Shown here: piece by piece, positions 33,038 to 41,943 of the stretch | Layout of the letters: every line of letters begins with the position of its first letter | How positions within the stretch are numbered: position 1 is the stretch's first letter | Assembly: GCA_016806145.1 (NCBI GenBank) | Contig: CP063167.1 | Coordinates: 372,001-436,000 of the forward strand | Reading direction: 5' to 3' | Origin: Variovorax paradoxus | Lineage (GTDB): Bacteria; Pseudomonadota; Gammaproteobacteria; Burkholderiales; Burkholderiaceae_C | DNA length: 64,000 nucleotides | The notes under the pieces: model-generated | What the model was told of the DNA's origin: nothing | Databases searched by the model: none | Seen by the model: only the letters and a program-made list of their open reading frames with translations | Made by a program: the position numbers and the translations under genes

Positions 33038-34581
33038 GCGTCGAAGCTCAGCACGAATCGCCCCGCTTCCGCCAGGCCGCCGCATTCGAGCAGCAGGCCG
33101 CACTCGCTGGTTCGCAGCGCCGGAAAGGTGCTTCGGCTCACGGCACGGCCGCTGCCCGCGGCCACCTCGCGGCCATCGAGCGCGAGCGTCCAGCGCCCCT
33201 GTTCGGCCAGCCGGCCGATGACGACCTCGAGGCCGCCGCGCGCGCCGGCGCAGCGGCGCAGCGCGAACCGGAGCCGCCGCGACGCCGGATCGAAACGGGC
33301 CTGCAGCACGTCCACGGCATCGCCCACTTCCACCAGCGCGGGATGGCGGCGCTCCTCGGCGGCGATGGGTTCGTTGTAGAGCTTCCAGAGCCCGTCGGGC
33401 ACGTTGAGCGCCGCATAGCCCATCAGCACGTTGCCGCACATCGGCTCCATCAGCGTGCGATGGCCCTCGGCGTCCTGCGGCGCGTCGTTGCGCGGAAAGT
33501 AGAAGCCGCCATCGCGCCAGGTGGGCGCCATGTGGCGCTCGGCATGGCGCTCGAGGCCGGCCAGCGTCGCGGCATCGCCCATCTCCGAGGCCCAGGTCGC
33601 GGCCCAGCCGAAATCGGAATCGTCGTTGACCACCGCCTGGCCCATGATCAGCGGCCGCTCGGCCGAGCGCACCGACAGCGCGCCGTCGCGGCCCTCGACC
33701 AGCCAGTCGCGGATCTGCGCGGGATAGTGGCTGTGCACGAACTCGCGGTTCCACATGTTCATGAGCGTGCCGCACCAGGCGTCGGCCCAGGGCGAGGGGC
33801 CGGCGTTGTCGCGCACGACCTGCGTGTCCTGCGCCATCATCATGTTGTAGTGGCCGTTGGCGCCCAGCCGGCCGAACTGCGACCAGGCCTTCTGGTAGGC
33901 CTCGGTGACCTCGGCCGCCACCGAGCGGCCATTGACCAGGTCGTGCATACGAAAGCCGAGGATGGCCGGCTGGTTGCAGATCTGGAACACGCAGTTGGGC
34001 TCGCAGGCCACGCCCAGGTAGCCGCTCTCGACCATCTGCCAGTACACGGTCTCGTTGAGGCTGTTCTGGTCGTACTCGTAGCGCCGCTCCTTGCCGCCCC
34101 AGAAGAAGGACCAGTAGCTGAAGGTGAGCGCGCCGTGCGCGGCGTAGCGGTGATCGTCGAACAGGTAGTCGTAGAGCAGCGCCATCGACTGCACGTAGGC
34201 GCTGTACATGATGTTGTCGCGCGCGACCGGATCCCACTGCTCCTCGAGCCGGTCCGACAGGTGCAGGTTGAACACGCTGCCGCCGCGGCTGACGCGCGCC
34301 CAGTACATCCAGACCTCGGGCAGCAGCATCTTCTCGACCAGGCGCTCGAAGACCGGCTTGAACGCGCCCGGCGCGGCCGGCAGGCGATGGCGATGCGCCA
34401 GCGCCAGCGCATAGGCCATGTACGAGAGCTGGAAGCGGTAGCCGCCGAAGTCGTCCTGGCCCGCGCCGCGCCCCTGCATCAGCGACCAGTCGTTGGGCGG
34501 CTGGCGCGCGAGGTTGGCGAAGTGGCGCAGGTGCCCGGCCTGGCGGTCGGTGAGGGTGTCGTGGGCTTCGGCGGTGGTCAT
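33031..34581 (-). CDS. Linalool dehydratase/isomerase-like protein
   Basis: A 516-residue helical-barrel protein that I place in the linalool dehydratase/isomerase (LinD) family. The strongest match to remembered Castellaniella LinD is ACEPNCVFQICNQPA. Its Cys193 and Cys202 have the same 9-residue spacing as the two catalytic cysteines of LinD (within VCEPDNYFVQCNSVA). RDNIMYSAYVQSM aligns with the LinD segment ENIMYKGHLNLM, but the LinD histidine is Tyr129 here. DFGWAATWASEMGD matches a late helix. There is an extra C-terminal beta-rich part of about 110 residues and no visible signal peptide, whereas LinD is periplasmic. It overlaps the hydrolase gene (ATGA) and is last in the operon. Confidence 0.8.
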   Translation of the reverse strand: MTTAEAHDTLTDRQAGHLRHFANLARQPPNDWSLMQGRGAGQDDFGGYRFQLSYMAYALALAHRHRLPAAPGAFKPVFERLVEKMLLPEVWMYWARVSRGGSVFNLHLSDRLEEQWDPVARDNIMYSAYVQSMALLYDYLFDDHRYAAHGALTFSYWSFFWGGKERRYEYDQNSLNETVYWQMVESGYLGVACEPNCVFQICNQPAILGFRMHDLVNGRSVAAEVTEAYQKAWSQFGRLGANGHYNMMMAQDTQVVRDNAGPSPWADAWCGTLMNMWNREFVHSHYPAQIRDWLVEGRDGALSVRSAERPLIMGQAVVNDDSDFGWAATWASEMGDAATLAGLERHAERHMAPTWRDGGFYFPRNDAPQDAEGHRTLMEPMCGNVLMGYAALNVPDGLWKLYNEPIAAEERRHPALVEVGDAVDVLQARFDPASRRLRFALRRCAGARGGLEVVIGRLAEQGRWTLALDGREVAAGSGRAVSRSTFPALRTSECGLLLECGGLAEAGRFVLSFDAQ

Positions 34582-35609
34582 GCGGTCTTCTCCTCGGGTT
34601 CGATGCGCCGGGCGATCCAGGCCGCCAGGCAGGCGTTGACGCGTTCGGGCTGCTCCTGCTGCATCCAGTGGCCGCTGTCGACCACGGCCTCGCTGAGGTC
34701 GCCGCACATCGCGCGCATGGGCGCGGCCAGGCGCGAGTCGCGGGTCTCGCAGATCCAGTCGAAGGCGGCATGCAGGAACAGCACCGGCATCGCGAGCCGC
34801 CCCGCGGCGGGCGCGGTGGCCGCGAAGGCAGCGTTGCGCGCCATGTTCATGTACCAGGCGTCGGGACCGAAGAAGCCGTTGCGGCCCAGTCGCTCGGCAT
34901 ATTCGGCGAGCGCCTCCTCGGAGAGCACGGCGGCGTCGCGCGGCAGGTCGGGCGCGATGCCCGCGCCGCCGAACCAGCCGCCGTCGCGCCGCATCGTCGC
35001 GGTGCGGTAGGGCTTGCCGCGCCCCTCCGGATTGCCGCGTCGCATCAGCGCCTTGACGGTGCGCCGCGGATCGGCCTCGAGCGCGGCCCGCGCCGCCTCG
35101 AAGCTTTCCTGGTAGTGGCACTGGTAGTCCCACTGGCCCGCCGGATACAGGGCCTGCGGATACACGGCACGGTCGACCAGCGGCAGCAGGCTGTCGAGCG
35201 TGAAGCCGCTCGGCAGATAGGGAACGCACAGGCTCGCGACGCCCAGGCACTTGTCCGCATGATGGCTGGCCATGCTCCAGACCACCGGCGAGCCCCAGTC
35301 GTGGCCGACCCAGATCGCCCGGTCGCGCCCGAGGTGCGCGAGCAGCTCGACCATGTCCTGCACGATCTGTTCCATCGCGTAGTCCTCGCATGCCGGATGC
35401 ACGGTCGAGCCGCCGTAGCCGCGCATGTCGGGCGCCACCACGCGAAAACCGAGCGCCGCGAAGCACTCGATCTGGTGGCGCCAGCTCTCGGCCAGTTCGG
35501 GCCAGCCGTGCACGAACACGATCAGCGGCCCGTCGGCCAGGCCGGCCGCCAGGTAGCGGGTGGTGTGCCGCGGGGTCGCGCATTCGTGCGCAGTGATCTC
35601 GTGTCGCAT
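34578..35609 (-). CDS. Alpha/beta hydrolase, epoxide hydrolase-like
   Basis: A 343-residue alpha/beta hydrolase of the epoxide hydrolase/haloalkane dehalogenase branch. Seen: the oxyanion-hole motif VHGWPELAESW, the nucleophile Asp104 in VGHDWGSPVVW, a helical cap between about residues 130 and 250, and the catalytic His314 in DSGHWMQQEQPERV. The aspartate nucleophile with HGWPE favours an epoxide hydrolase. I chose ATG 35609 because an AGGGAG ribosome-binding site lies 6 bp upstream; GTG and ATG codons just before it overlap that site. It would open an epoxide to a diol, fitting terpenoid or alicyclic degradation with the LinD-like protein. Confidence 0.88.
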   Translation of the reverse strand: MRHEITAHECATPRHTTRYLAAGLADGPLIVFVHGWPELAESWRHQIECFAALGFRVVAPDMRGYGGSTVHPACEDYAMEQIVQDMVELLAHLGRDRAIWVGHDWGSPVVWSMASHHADKCLGVASLCVPYLPSGFTLDSLLPLVDRAVYPQALYPAGQWDYQCHYQESFEAARAALEADPRRTVKALMRRGNPEGRGKPYRTATMRRDGGWFGGAGIAPDLPRDAAVLSEEALAEYAERLGRNGFFGPDAWYMNMARNAAFAATAPAAGRLAMPVLFLHAAFDWICETRDSRLAAPMRAMCGDLSEAVVDSGHWMQQEQPERVNACLAAWIARRIEPEEKTA

Positions 35610-35615
35610 CTTCAT

Positions 35616-35621
35616 CTCCCT
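35616..35621 (-). promoter_or_regulatory. Ribosome-binding site deciding the hydrolase start
   Basis: AGGGAG lies 6 bp before the ATG at 35609 and overlaps the final base of the upstream livF-type gene. It argues against the in-frame GTG (35624) and ATG (35615), which would sit on or beside the site itself. Confidence 0.7.
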
Positions 35622-36334
35622 CACATGCCGAGGTAGGCGGCCTGCACCGCGGGGTCGGCGAGCAGCGCGCGGCCCGGGCCTTCGAGCGTGATGCGGCCGG
35701 TCTCGATCACGTAGCCGCGGTCGGCGATGGCCAGCGCGGCGCGCGCGTTCTGCTCCACCAGCAGGATGGTCTTGCCTTCGTCGCGCAGCCGGCCGATGAC
35801 GCCGAAGATCTCCTTCACGATCAGCGGCGCCAGCCCCATCGAGGGCTCGTCGAGCAGCAGTAGGCGTGGCCGGCCCATCAGCGCGCGCGCCATCGCCAGC
35901 ATCTGCTGCTGCCCGCCCGACAGCGTGCCGGCCGCCAGGCGCCGGAACTCGCCGAGGATGGGGAACAGCGCGTACATCGCCGCCAGGTCGCTCTCGACCT
36001 GCGCGGGATCGTTGCGCACGAAGGCGCCGAGCCGCAGGTTGTCCTCCACCGTCATCGGGCCGAACACCTGCCGGCCCTCGGGCACCTGGCAGATGCCGCG
36101 CTTGACGCGCACGGCGCAGGGCGCGCGCACGATCGGCTCGCCATCGAAGGCGATGGCGCCGGACGAGACCGGCTGCACGCCCGAGATGGCGCGCAGCAGC
36201 GTGGTCTTGCCCGCGCCGTTGGCACCCACCAGCGCCACCAGCTCGCCTTCGCGCACCGCGAGGTCGACGGCGTGCAGCGCCTGGATGCGGCCGTAGTGGC
36301 TGGTCAGGCCCCGCACCTCGAGCAGCGTCTTCAT
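35621..36334 (-). CDS. livF: Branched-chain amino acid-type ABC transporter ATPase LivF
   Basis: A 237-residue ATPase of the LivF type. Seen: Walker A GANGAGKTTLLRAISG, the LivF-typical CQVPEGRQVFGPMTVEDNL, signature LSGGQQQMLAMARAL and Walker B LLLLDEPSMGLAP. It starts at the ATG with a perfect AGGAGG 8 bp upstream; an earlier in-frame ATG (36370) overlaps the livG-type stop and would add 12 residues. With LivG, LivM, LivH and LivK it forms a complete importer. In this operon the substrate is more likely a hydrophobic or aromatic acid than an amino acid. Confidence 0.94.
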   Translation of the reverse strand: MKTLLEVRGLTSHYGRIQALHAVDLAVREGELVALVGANGAGKTTLLRAISGVQPVSSGAIAFDGEPIVRAPCAVRVKRGICQVPEGRQVFGPMTVEDNLRLGAFVRNDPAQVESDLAAMYALFPILGEFRRLAAGTLSGGQQQMLAMARALMGRPRLLLLDEPSMGLAPLIVKEIFGVIGRLRDEGKTILLVEQNARAALAIADRGYVIETGRITLEGPGRALLADPAVQAAYLGM

Positions 36335-36342
36335 CGAGCGGT

Positions 36343-36348
36343 CCTCCT
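36343..36348 (-). promoter_or_regulatory. Perfect AGGAGG ribosome-binding site of livF
   Basis: AGGAGG is placed 8 bp before the ATG at 36334. It supports that start over the ATG at 36370, which overlaps the upstream stop codon. Confidence 0.7.
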
Positions 36349-36366
36349 GCATCGCGGGTACGGCGT

Positions 36367-37148
<782 letters not shown>

Positions 37149-37152
<4 letters not shown>

Positions 37153-38087
37153 GAAGGCCTCCTGGCGAACAAGCCCTTCAGGGTCGGCACGATGCCCGCG
37201 CGCATGAAGATCATGGCGGCCGTGAGGATGATCCCGAGCAGCAAGGTCTCGAAGGACTCGAAGGCATGCAGCACCTGCGGCAGCAAGGTGATGATGGCCG
37301 CGCCGACGATCGATCCGAAGACCGAGGCGGTGCCGCCCAGCACCACCATCATCACGAACTCGACCGAGCGCGTGAGGCCCGCGGCCGCGGGCGTGAGGAA
37401 GCCGACGTAATGCGCCATCAGGCTGCCCATTACGCTGGCCATCACGGCCGACAGCACGAACACGCGCGTCTTGAAGCGGCCGGCCTCGATGCCCACGGTG
37501 CGCGCCGCGACTTCCGAGCCGCGGATGGCCTGCAGCGCGCGGCCGGCCGGCGAGTCGACCAGGTTCGACGCGGCCCAGGTCGCGAGCAGCAGCAGCGCCG
37601 CGGTGAACGCATACCAGGCTGGCTCGCCCGACAGCGACCACCCGAACACCGACAGCGCCGGCACCGTCATGCCGTCCGAGCCGCCGGTCCAGCGGGTCTC
37701 GTTGTTGAAGACGATGGTCGCGATCAACCCGAGCGACAGCGTGGCCATCGCCAGGTGATGACCGGCCAGCCGCAGGATCGGCCGCGCGACCACGAAGGCC
37801 AGCACGCCCGTCGCCGCCGCGCCGGCGGCCAGCGCGGCCAGCGGCGGCCAGCCGAAATGCGTGGTCAGGATCGCCGAGGCGTAGGCACCGAAGCCGAAGA
37901 AGGCCGCGTGCCCCAGGCTGATCTGCCCCGCGTAGCCGAACAGCAGGTTGAGGCCGATCACGACCACCGCGTTGATGGCGATGCGGATCGCGATGTCGTA
38001 GGCGAAGCCGCTCGGCCCGAGCACCGGGAACAGCAGCAGCAAGGCCGCGAGCAGCGCAAGGCCGGCATGGCGGGTGGGAAATCTCAT
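37149..38087 (-). CDS. livM: Branched-chain amino acid-type ABC transporter permease LivM
   Basis: A 312-residue inner-membrane permease with about eight or nine spans. The LivM hallmark GYAGQISLGHAAFFGFGAYA is near residue 50, and the coupling-loop region is ALQAIRGSEVAARTVGIEAGRFK near residue 185. It overlaps livH at its start and livG at its end by ATGA. It forms the translocation pore with LivH. Confidence 0.94.
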
Positions 38088-38959
38088 ACGCGCTCCGTCA
38101 CCCGCACGCCGAACAGGCCGCGTGGCAAGAACATCAACACCAGCAGGATCAGCACGAAGGCCACCGCATCCTTGTAGGCGGCGGAGACGTAGCCTGCGGC
38201 CAGCGCCTCCATCACGCCCAGCACCAGGCCGCCGACGATCGCGCCCGGCCCGCTGCCGATGCCGCCGAGCGCGGCGGCCGCGAAGCCCTTGAGGCCGAGC
38301 ACCACACCCGCGTCGTAGCTCGTGAAGGTGATCGGCGCGGTGATGACGCCGCCGATGGCGCCCAGCGCGCCCGACATCGCGAACGACACCAGCATCACGC
38401 GGTCGGTGCCGATGCCCACCAGCGCGGCGGCCAGCGGGTTGTGCGAGGTCGCGAGCATGCCCTTGCCCGAGAGCGTGCGGCCGAAGTACCAGGCCAGCAG
38501 CACCACCACCGCCAAGGTCACGCCCAGCACCCACAGGCTCTGCGGCACCAGCGTGGCGCCCGCGACGCGCAGCGGCGCATCGCCCGAGAACGCGGGCAGC
38601 GCATGGTTGCCCTTGCCGAGCACGACCTGCACCACGCCGCGGATCACGAGCGCGACGCCCAGCGTGATGATCAGCAGCGTGATCAGCGGCGCGCCGCGCG
38701 CGGGCCGCACCGCGAGCCGCTCCATGCAGGCGCCGGTGAGCACCGACGCGACGATGGCCACGGCGATCGCCAGCGGCAGGCCGCTGCCGGCCTCGACCAT
38801 GGCCGCCGCCGTCATGGCGCCGAGCATGATGAACTCGCCCTGCGCGAAGTTCACGATGTGGCTCGCGTTGTAGATCAGCGCATAGCCGAGCGCCGCGAGC
38901 GCGTACATCGCGCCGACCGTCAGGCCGGAGAAGAGGAACTGCAGCAGTTCAGAGAACAT
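38084..38959 (-). CDS. livH: Branched-chain amino acid-type ABC transporter permease LivH
   Basis: A 291-residue permease. I preferred the ATG at 38959 (MFSELLQFLFSGLTVGAMYA), which aligns with the usual LivH N-terminus; an ATG 12 bp upstream adds four residues. Family motifs seen are YALAALGYALIYNASHIVNFAQGE near the N-terminus, and AALGGIGSGPGAIVGGLVLG with a glycine-rich coupling segment near residue 225. It follows the receptor gene by 30 bp and overlaps livM. Confidence 0.93.
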   Translation of the reverse strand: MFSELLQFLFSGLTVGAMYALAALGYALIYNASHIVNFAQGEFIMLGAMTAAAMVEAGSGLPLAIAVAIVASVLTGACMERLAVRPARGAPLITLLIITLGVALVIRGVVQVVLGKGNHALPAFSGDAPLRVAGATLVPQSLWVLGVTLAVVVLLAWYFGRTLSGKGMLATSHNPLAAALVGIGTDRVMLVSFAMSGALGAIGGVITAPITFTSYDAGVVLGLKGFAAAALGGIGSGPGAIVGGLVLGVMEALAAGYVSAAYKDAVAFVLILLVLMFLPRGLFGVRVTERV

Positions 38960-38989
38960 GGTGGCCCCCATGCCGGCGCGGTAGCGTGC

Positions 38990-40141
38990 TCACTTGACGA
39001 GCTCGAAGCGGCCGTTGCGCACCTCGATGATGCGCAGCGAGTCGGTCGTCAGGCCGTTGTGGTTGGCCGGCGTCATGGTGAAGGTGCCGTTCAGTCCCAC
39101 GAGCCCCCTGGTCGATTCGATCGCGTCGCGCAGCTTCGCCTTGTCGGTGCCGTTGGCGCGCTTGATGCCGTCGACCGCGATGGCCAGCGCATCCGCCACG
39201 TTGCCGCCGAAGGGCGAGGCGTCGACCTTGTAGGCCTCCTTGAAGCTGCGGTAGTAGTCGAGCGAAGGCGCCTTCTGCGGATCGCCGTCCTTCAGCGCGT
39301 CGGGCACCACGAAGCCCGTGGTCGGCATGCGCACGCCTTCGGTGGGCGCGCCGCCGAGCTTGATGAACTCCTGGTTGACCGCGGCATGCGGCATGTAGAC
39401 CGGCAGCTTGAAGCCCATCTGCGCGTAGTTCTTGATCGCGACGGCCGGGCTGGTGCCCGCGCCGCAGAAGACCAGCATCGCCTGCAGGTCCTGCAGGTTG
39501 CGCAGGCGGGTGAACTGCGGCGTGATGTCGGTGTCCTTCGGGCCGTAGCTCTCCTCGCCCACGACCGTGATGCCGAAGCGGGCCGCCGCCGCCGTGACCT
39601 CCTTGCGGCCCGACTGGCCGAAGCCGCTGGTCTCCGACAGCAGCGCGATGCGCTTGATGCCGCGCTCCTGCATGTCCTGCAGGATGCGCTCGGCCACCAT
39701 GCGGTCGGAGTGCGGCGTCTTGAAGACCCACTTCTTCACCGGATCGACCAGCGCGAGCCCGCCGCCCGTGGAGACGAAGGGCACGCCGGCGCGCTCGGCA
39801 TAGGGCACGATCGCCATCGCGGTCGGCGTGACGGTGCCGCCCAGCAGCACGTCGACCTTGTCGGTGTCGACCAAGCGCTTGGCGAAGGTATTGGCGTTGT
39901 TCGGGTCGGACTGGTCGTCGTAGATCGTGAGCGCGATCTTGCGGCCCAGCACGCCGCCCTGCTCGTTCAGCCGCTTGACGTGCAGCTCCAGCGTCTTCTG
40001 CTGCGGGTCGCCGATGAACCCCACCGGGCCCGTCACCGACAGGATGGCGCCGATGCGGATCGGCTCGCCCTGGGCCTGCGCGGCGGCGCCGACGGCGAGC
40101 CCCGCGAAGGCGAGAAGGGCATGGCGAATGAAAGCTCTCAT
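38990..40141 (-). CDS. Periplasmic leucine-binding-protein-like ABC receptor (LivK type)
   Basis: A 383-residue type I periplasmic binding protein. A short signal peptide (residues 1-23, MRAFIRHALLAFAGLAVGAA then AQA) precedes the typical first strand PIRIGAILSVTGPVGFIGD. Other family elements are IALTIYDDQSDPNNANTFAKR and LLGGTVTPTAMAIVPYAE. The region that binds the amino group in true leucine-binding proteins is not obviously kept, so another ligand is likely. Homologues of this type import aromatic or alicyclic acids in related bacteria. It precedes livH by 30 bp and has a GGAG ribosome-binding site. Confidence 0.92.
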   Translation of the reverse strand: MRAFIRHALLAFAGLAVGAAAQAQGEPIRIGAILSVTGPVGFIGDPQQKTLELHVKRLNEQGGVLGRKIALTIYDDQSDPNNANTFAKRLVDTDKVDVLLGGTVTPTAMAIVPYAERAGVPFVSTGGGLALVDPVKKWVFKTPHSDRMVAERILQDMQERGIKRIALLSETSGFGQSGRKEVTAAAARFGITVVGEESYGPKDTDITPQFTRLRNLQDLQAMLVFCGAGTSPAVAIKNYAQMGFKLPVYMPHAAVNQEFIKLGGAPTEGVRMPTTGFVVPDALKDGDPQKAPSLDYYRSFKEAYKVDASPFGGNVADALAIAVDGIKRANGTDKAKLRDAIESTRGLVGLNGTFTMTPANHNGLTTDSLRIIEVRNGRFELVK

Positions 40142-40164
40142 GGTTTTCTCCGTCTAGTTGTGGG

Positions 40165-41118
40165 TCAGGCGCTCATGCGCATCTGCAGCTTGATCTGGCC
40201 GGGTGGCAGGCTGCCTTCGAGCAGCCGCGTGAACATCTGCTCGGCCTGCGCGAAGGGCACGGCATGCACCCAGCGCGTGTCGAGGTCGGGGAGCATCGCG
40301 ACGGCCTCGCGGAACTCGTAGGGCGTGTAGCCGAACGATCCCTTCACGGTGCGCTCGCCGCCGATCAGCGGCCCGGCCGGGAACGCCAGGTCGGCGCTGT
40401 GCAGGCCGACCAGCACCGCCACGCCGCCCGGGCGCACCTTGAGCGCGGCGTCGCGCCGCGTGGCGACCGCGCCCACCGAATCGAAGACCACGTCGAAGCT
40501 GCCCTCGATGGCCTCGGCCGTGCGGTCGGCACCGCCCGCGTCGGCGAAGGCGCGGCGCTCGGCCGACAGGTCGGTCACCGTCACGTCCTTCACGCCGAAG
40601 CGCTTGAGCACGAACAGCAGCGACAGCCCGATCGAGCCCGCGCCGAGGATCGCGACCGGCCCGCTGCCGATCGCGGCGGCGCCGAGTCGGTAGGCATGCA
40701 GCGCGGTGGCGATCGGGTCGGCCATCGCGGCCTGCGTGATCGTCGCGTGGCCCGCCGGCACGAGATTGCCCTCGGGCACCGCGACCGCCTCGGCGAAACC
40801 GCCGTCGCGGTGCACGCCGATCACCTGGCGGCGCTCGCACAGGTGGGCGCGGCCTTCGCCGCAGGCGCGGCAGCAGCCGCAGGCCAGCAGCGGATTGACG
40901 ATGACGCGCTCGCCGGTGTCCTCGCGCAGGCCGACGAACTCGTGGCCGAGCGTCATCGGCGCCTCGGCCTTGGGCCGCTCGTCGCGCACCACGCACATGT
41001 CGGTGCCGCAGACGCCCGCCTGCAGCACGCGGACCATGACTTCCCCGCTTCCGGGACGCGGCGCGGGAACCTCCAGTTGGCGGACCGTCGCGTCGCCCAC
41101 GTAGACCAGTGCTTTCAT
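40165..41118 (-). CDS. Zinc-dependent medium-chain alcohol dehydrogenase
   Basis: A 317-residue zinc-type MDR alcohol dehydrogenase. Seen: the catalytic zinc ligands in GVCGTDM (Cys37) and MTLGHEF (His59 with the following Glu), a structural zinc loop with four cysteines (LLACGCCRACGEGRAHLC) and the NAD-binding ILGAGSIGLSLLFV. It is somewhat shorter than the 340-370 residues usual for the family. It would oxidise an alcohol to an aldehyde or ketone with NAD(P)+. The operon position, between an SDR and a Liv importer, suggests it acts on the imported alicyclic or terpenoid compound. Confidence 0.92.
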   Translation of the reverse strand: MKALVYVGDATVRQLEVPAPRPGSGEVMVRVLQAGVCGTDMCVVRDERPKAEAPMTLGHEFVGLREDTGERVIVNPLLACGCCRACGEGRAHLCERRQVIGVHRDGGFAEAVAVPEGNLVPAGHATITQAAMADPIATALHAYRLGAAAIGSGPVAILGAGSIGLSLLFVLKRFGVKDVTVTDLSAERRAFADAGGADRTAEAIEGSFDVVFDSVGAVATRRDAALKVRPGGVAVLVGLHSADLAFPAGPLIGGERTVKGSFGYTPYEFREAVAMLPDLDTRWVHAVPFAQAEQMFTRLLEGSLPPGQIKLQMRMSA

Positions 41119-41138
41119 GCGTTTCTCCAGGGGCGGGC

Positions 41139-41942
41139 TCAGGCGGCCGGCGCCGACGGCTTGCGCGCGGCGAGGCTCGGGTAGCGCTGCATCGAGGCAC
41201 CGCCGTCCACGTAGAGGGTCTGGCCCGTCACGTAGGCCGCGTCGTCGCTCGCGAGGTAGGCGACCGCCGCCGCGATGTCCTCGGGCCGGGCCGGGCGCTG
41301 CAGCGGGATGTTGTCCAAGAAGGCCTCGCGCGCGACCGGGTCGGCAAGCAGGCGCGCCACCATCGGCGTGTCGGTGAGGCCCGGCCCCACCGACGCGACG
41401 CGGATGCCCTGCGCCGCAAGCTCGAGCGCCGCGACGCGCCCGAGCATCTCCATGCCGGCCTTGGCCGCGCAATAGGCCGCGAGCCCCTCGCCGGGCTGCC
41501 GCGCATTGGTCGAGGCGATGTTGACGATCACCGCCGGGCCGCCCTGCGCGAGCATCTGCCGCGCCTGCGCCTGCAGCGAGACGAAGACGCCCGTGAGGCA
41601 CACGTCGAGCACGCGCTGCCAGGTCTCGAGCGTGGTGTCGACCAGGCGCGCGCTGGCACCCACGCCGGCCGCGTTGACGGCGATGTCGAGCCGCTCGAAG
41701 GCGGCGGCCGTGGCCTCGACGGCGCGATGCATGTCGGCGGCGTTCGCCACGTCCGCGGCGATCGCCAGCGCGCCGCCGCCGATCGCATCGGCGGTGGCAC
41801 GCGCGGCGGCGGCATCGCGGTCGAGGCAGGCGAGGCGCGCGCCCTCCTCGGCCAGGCGCACGCAGATGGCGCGCCCGATGCCGGAGCCCGCGCCGGTGAC
41901 CAGGGCCACGCGGCCCTCGAGTCTCTTGCCTGGCAAGGTCAT
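41139..41942 (-). CDS. Short-chain dehydrogenase/reductase (SDR)
   Basis: A 267-residue classical SDR. Seen: the cofactor motif VTGAGSGIGRAI (residues about 15-26), NAAGVGA, the catalytic Ser in NIASTNARQPGE and the Tyr/Lys pair in AAYCAAKAGMEML, ending with GQTLYVDGGASMQ. The chosen start (MTLPGKRLEGRVALVTG) comes one base after the stop of the thiamine-diphosphate enzyme gene. The acidic residue after the second strand (CLDRD) suggests NAD rather than NADP. The substrate is unknown. Confidence 0.93.
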   Translation of the reverse strand: MTLPGKRLEGRVALVTGAGSGIGRAICVRLAEEGARLACLDRDAAAARATADAIGGGALAIAADVANAADMHRAVEATAAAFERLDIAVNAAGVGASARLVDTTLETWQRVLDVCLTGVFVSLQAQARQMLAQGGPAVIVNIASTNARQPGEGLAAYCAAKAGMEMLGRVAALELAAQGIRVASVGPGLTDTPMVARLLADPVAREAFLDNIPLQRPARPEDIAAAVAYLASDDAAYVTGQTLYVDGGASMQRYPSLAARKPSAPAA

Positions 41943-41943
41943 C

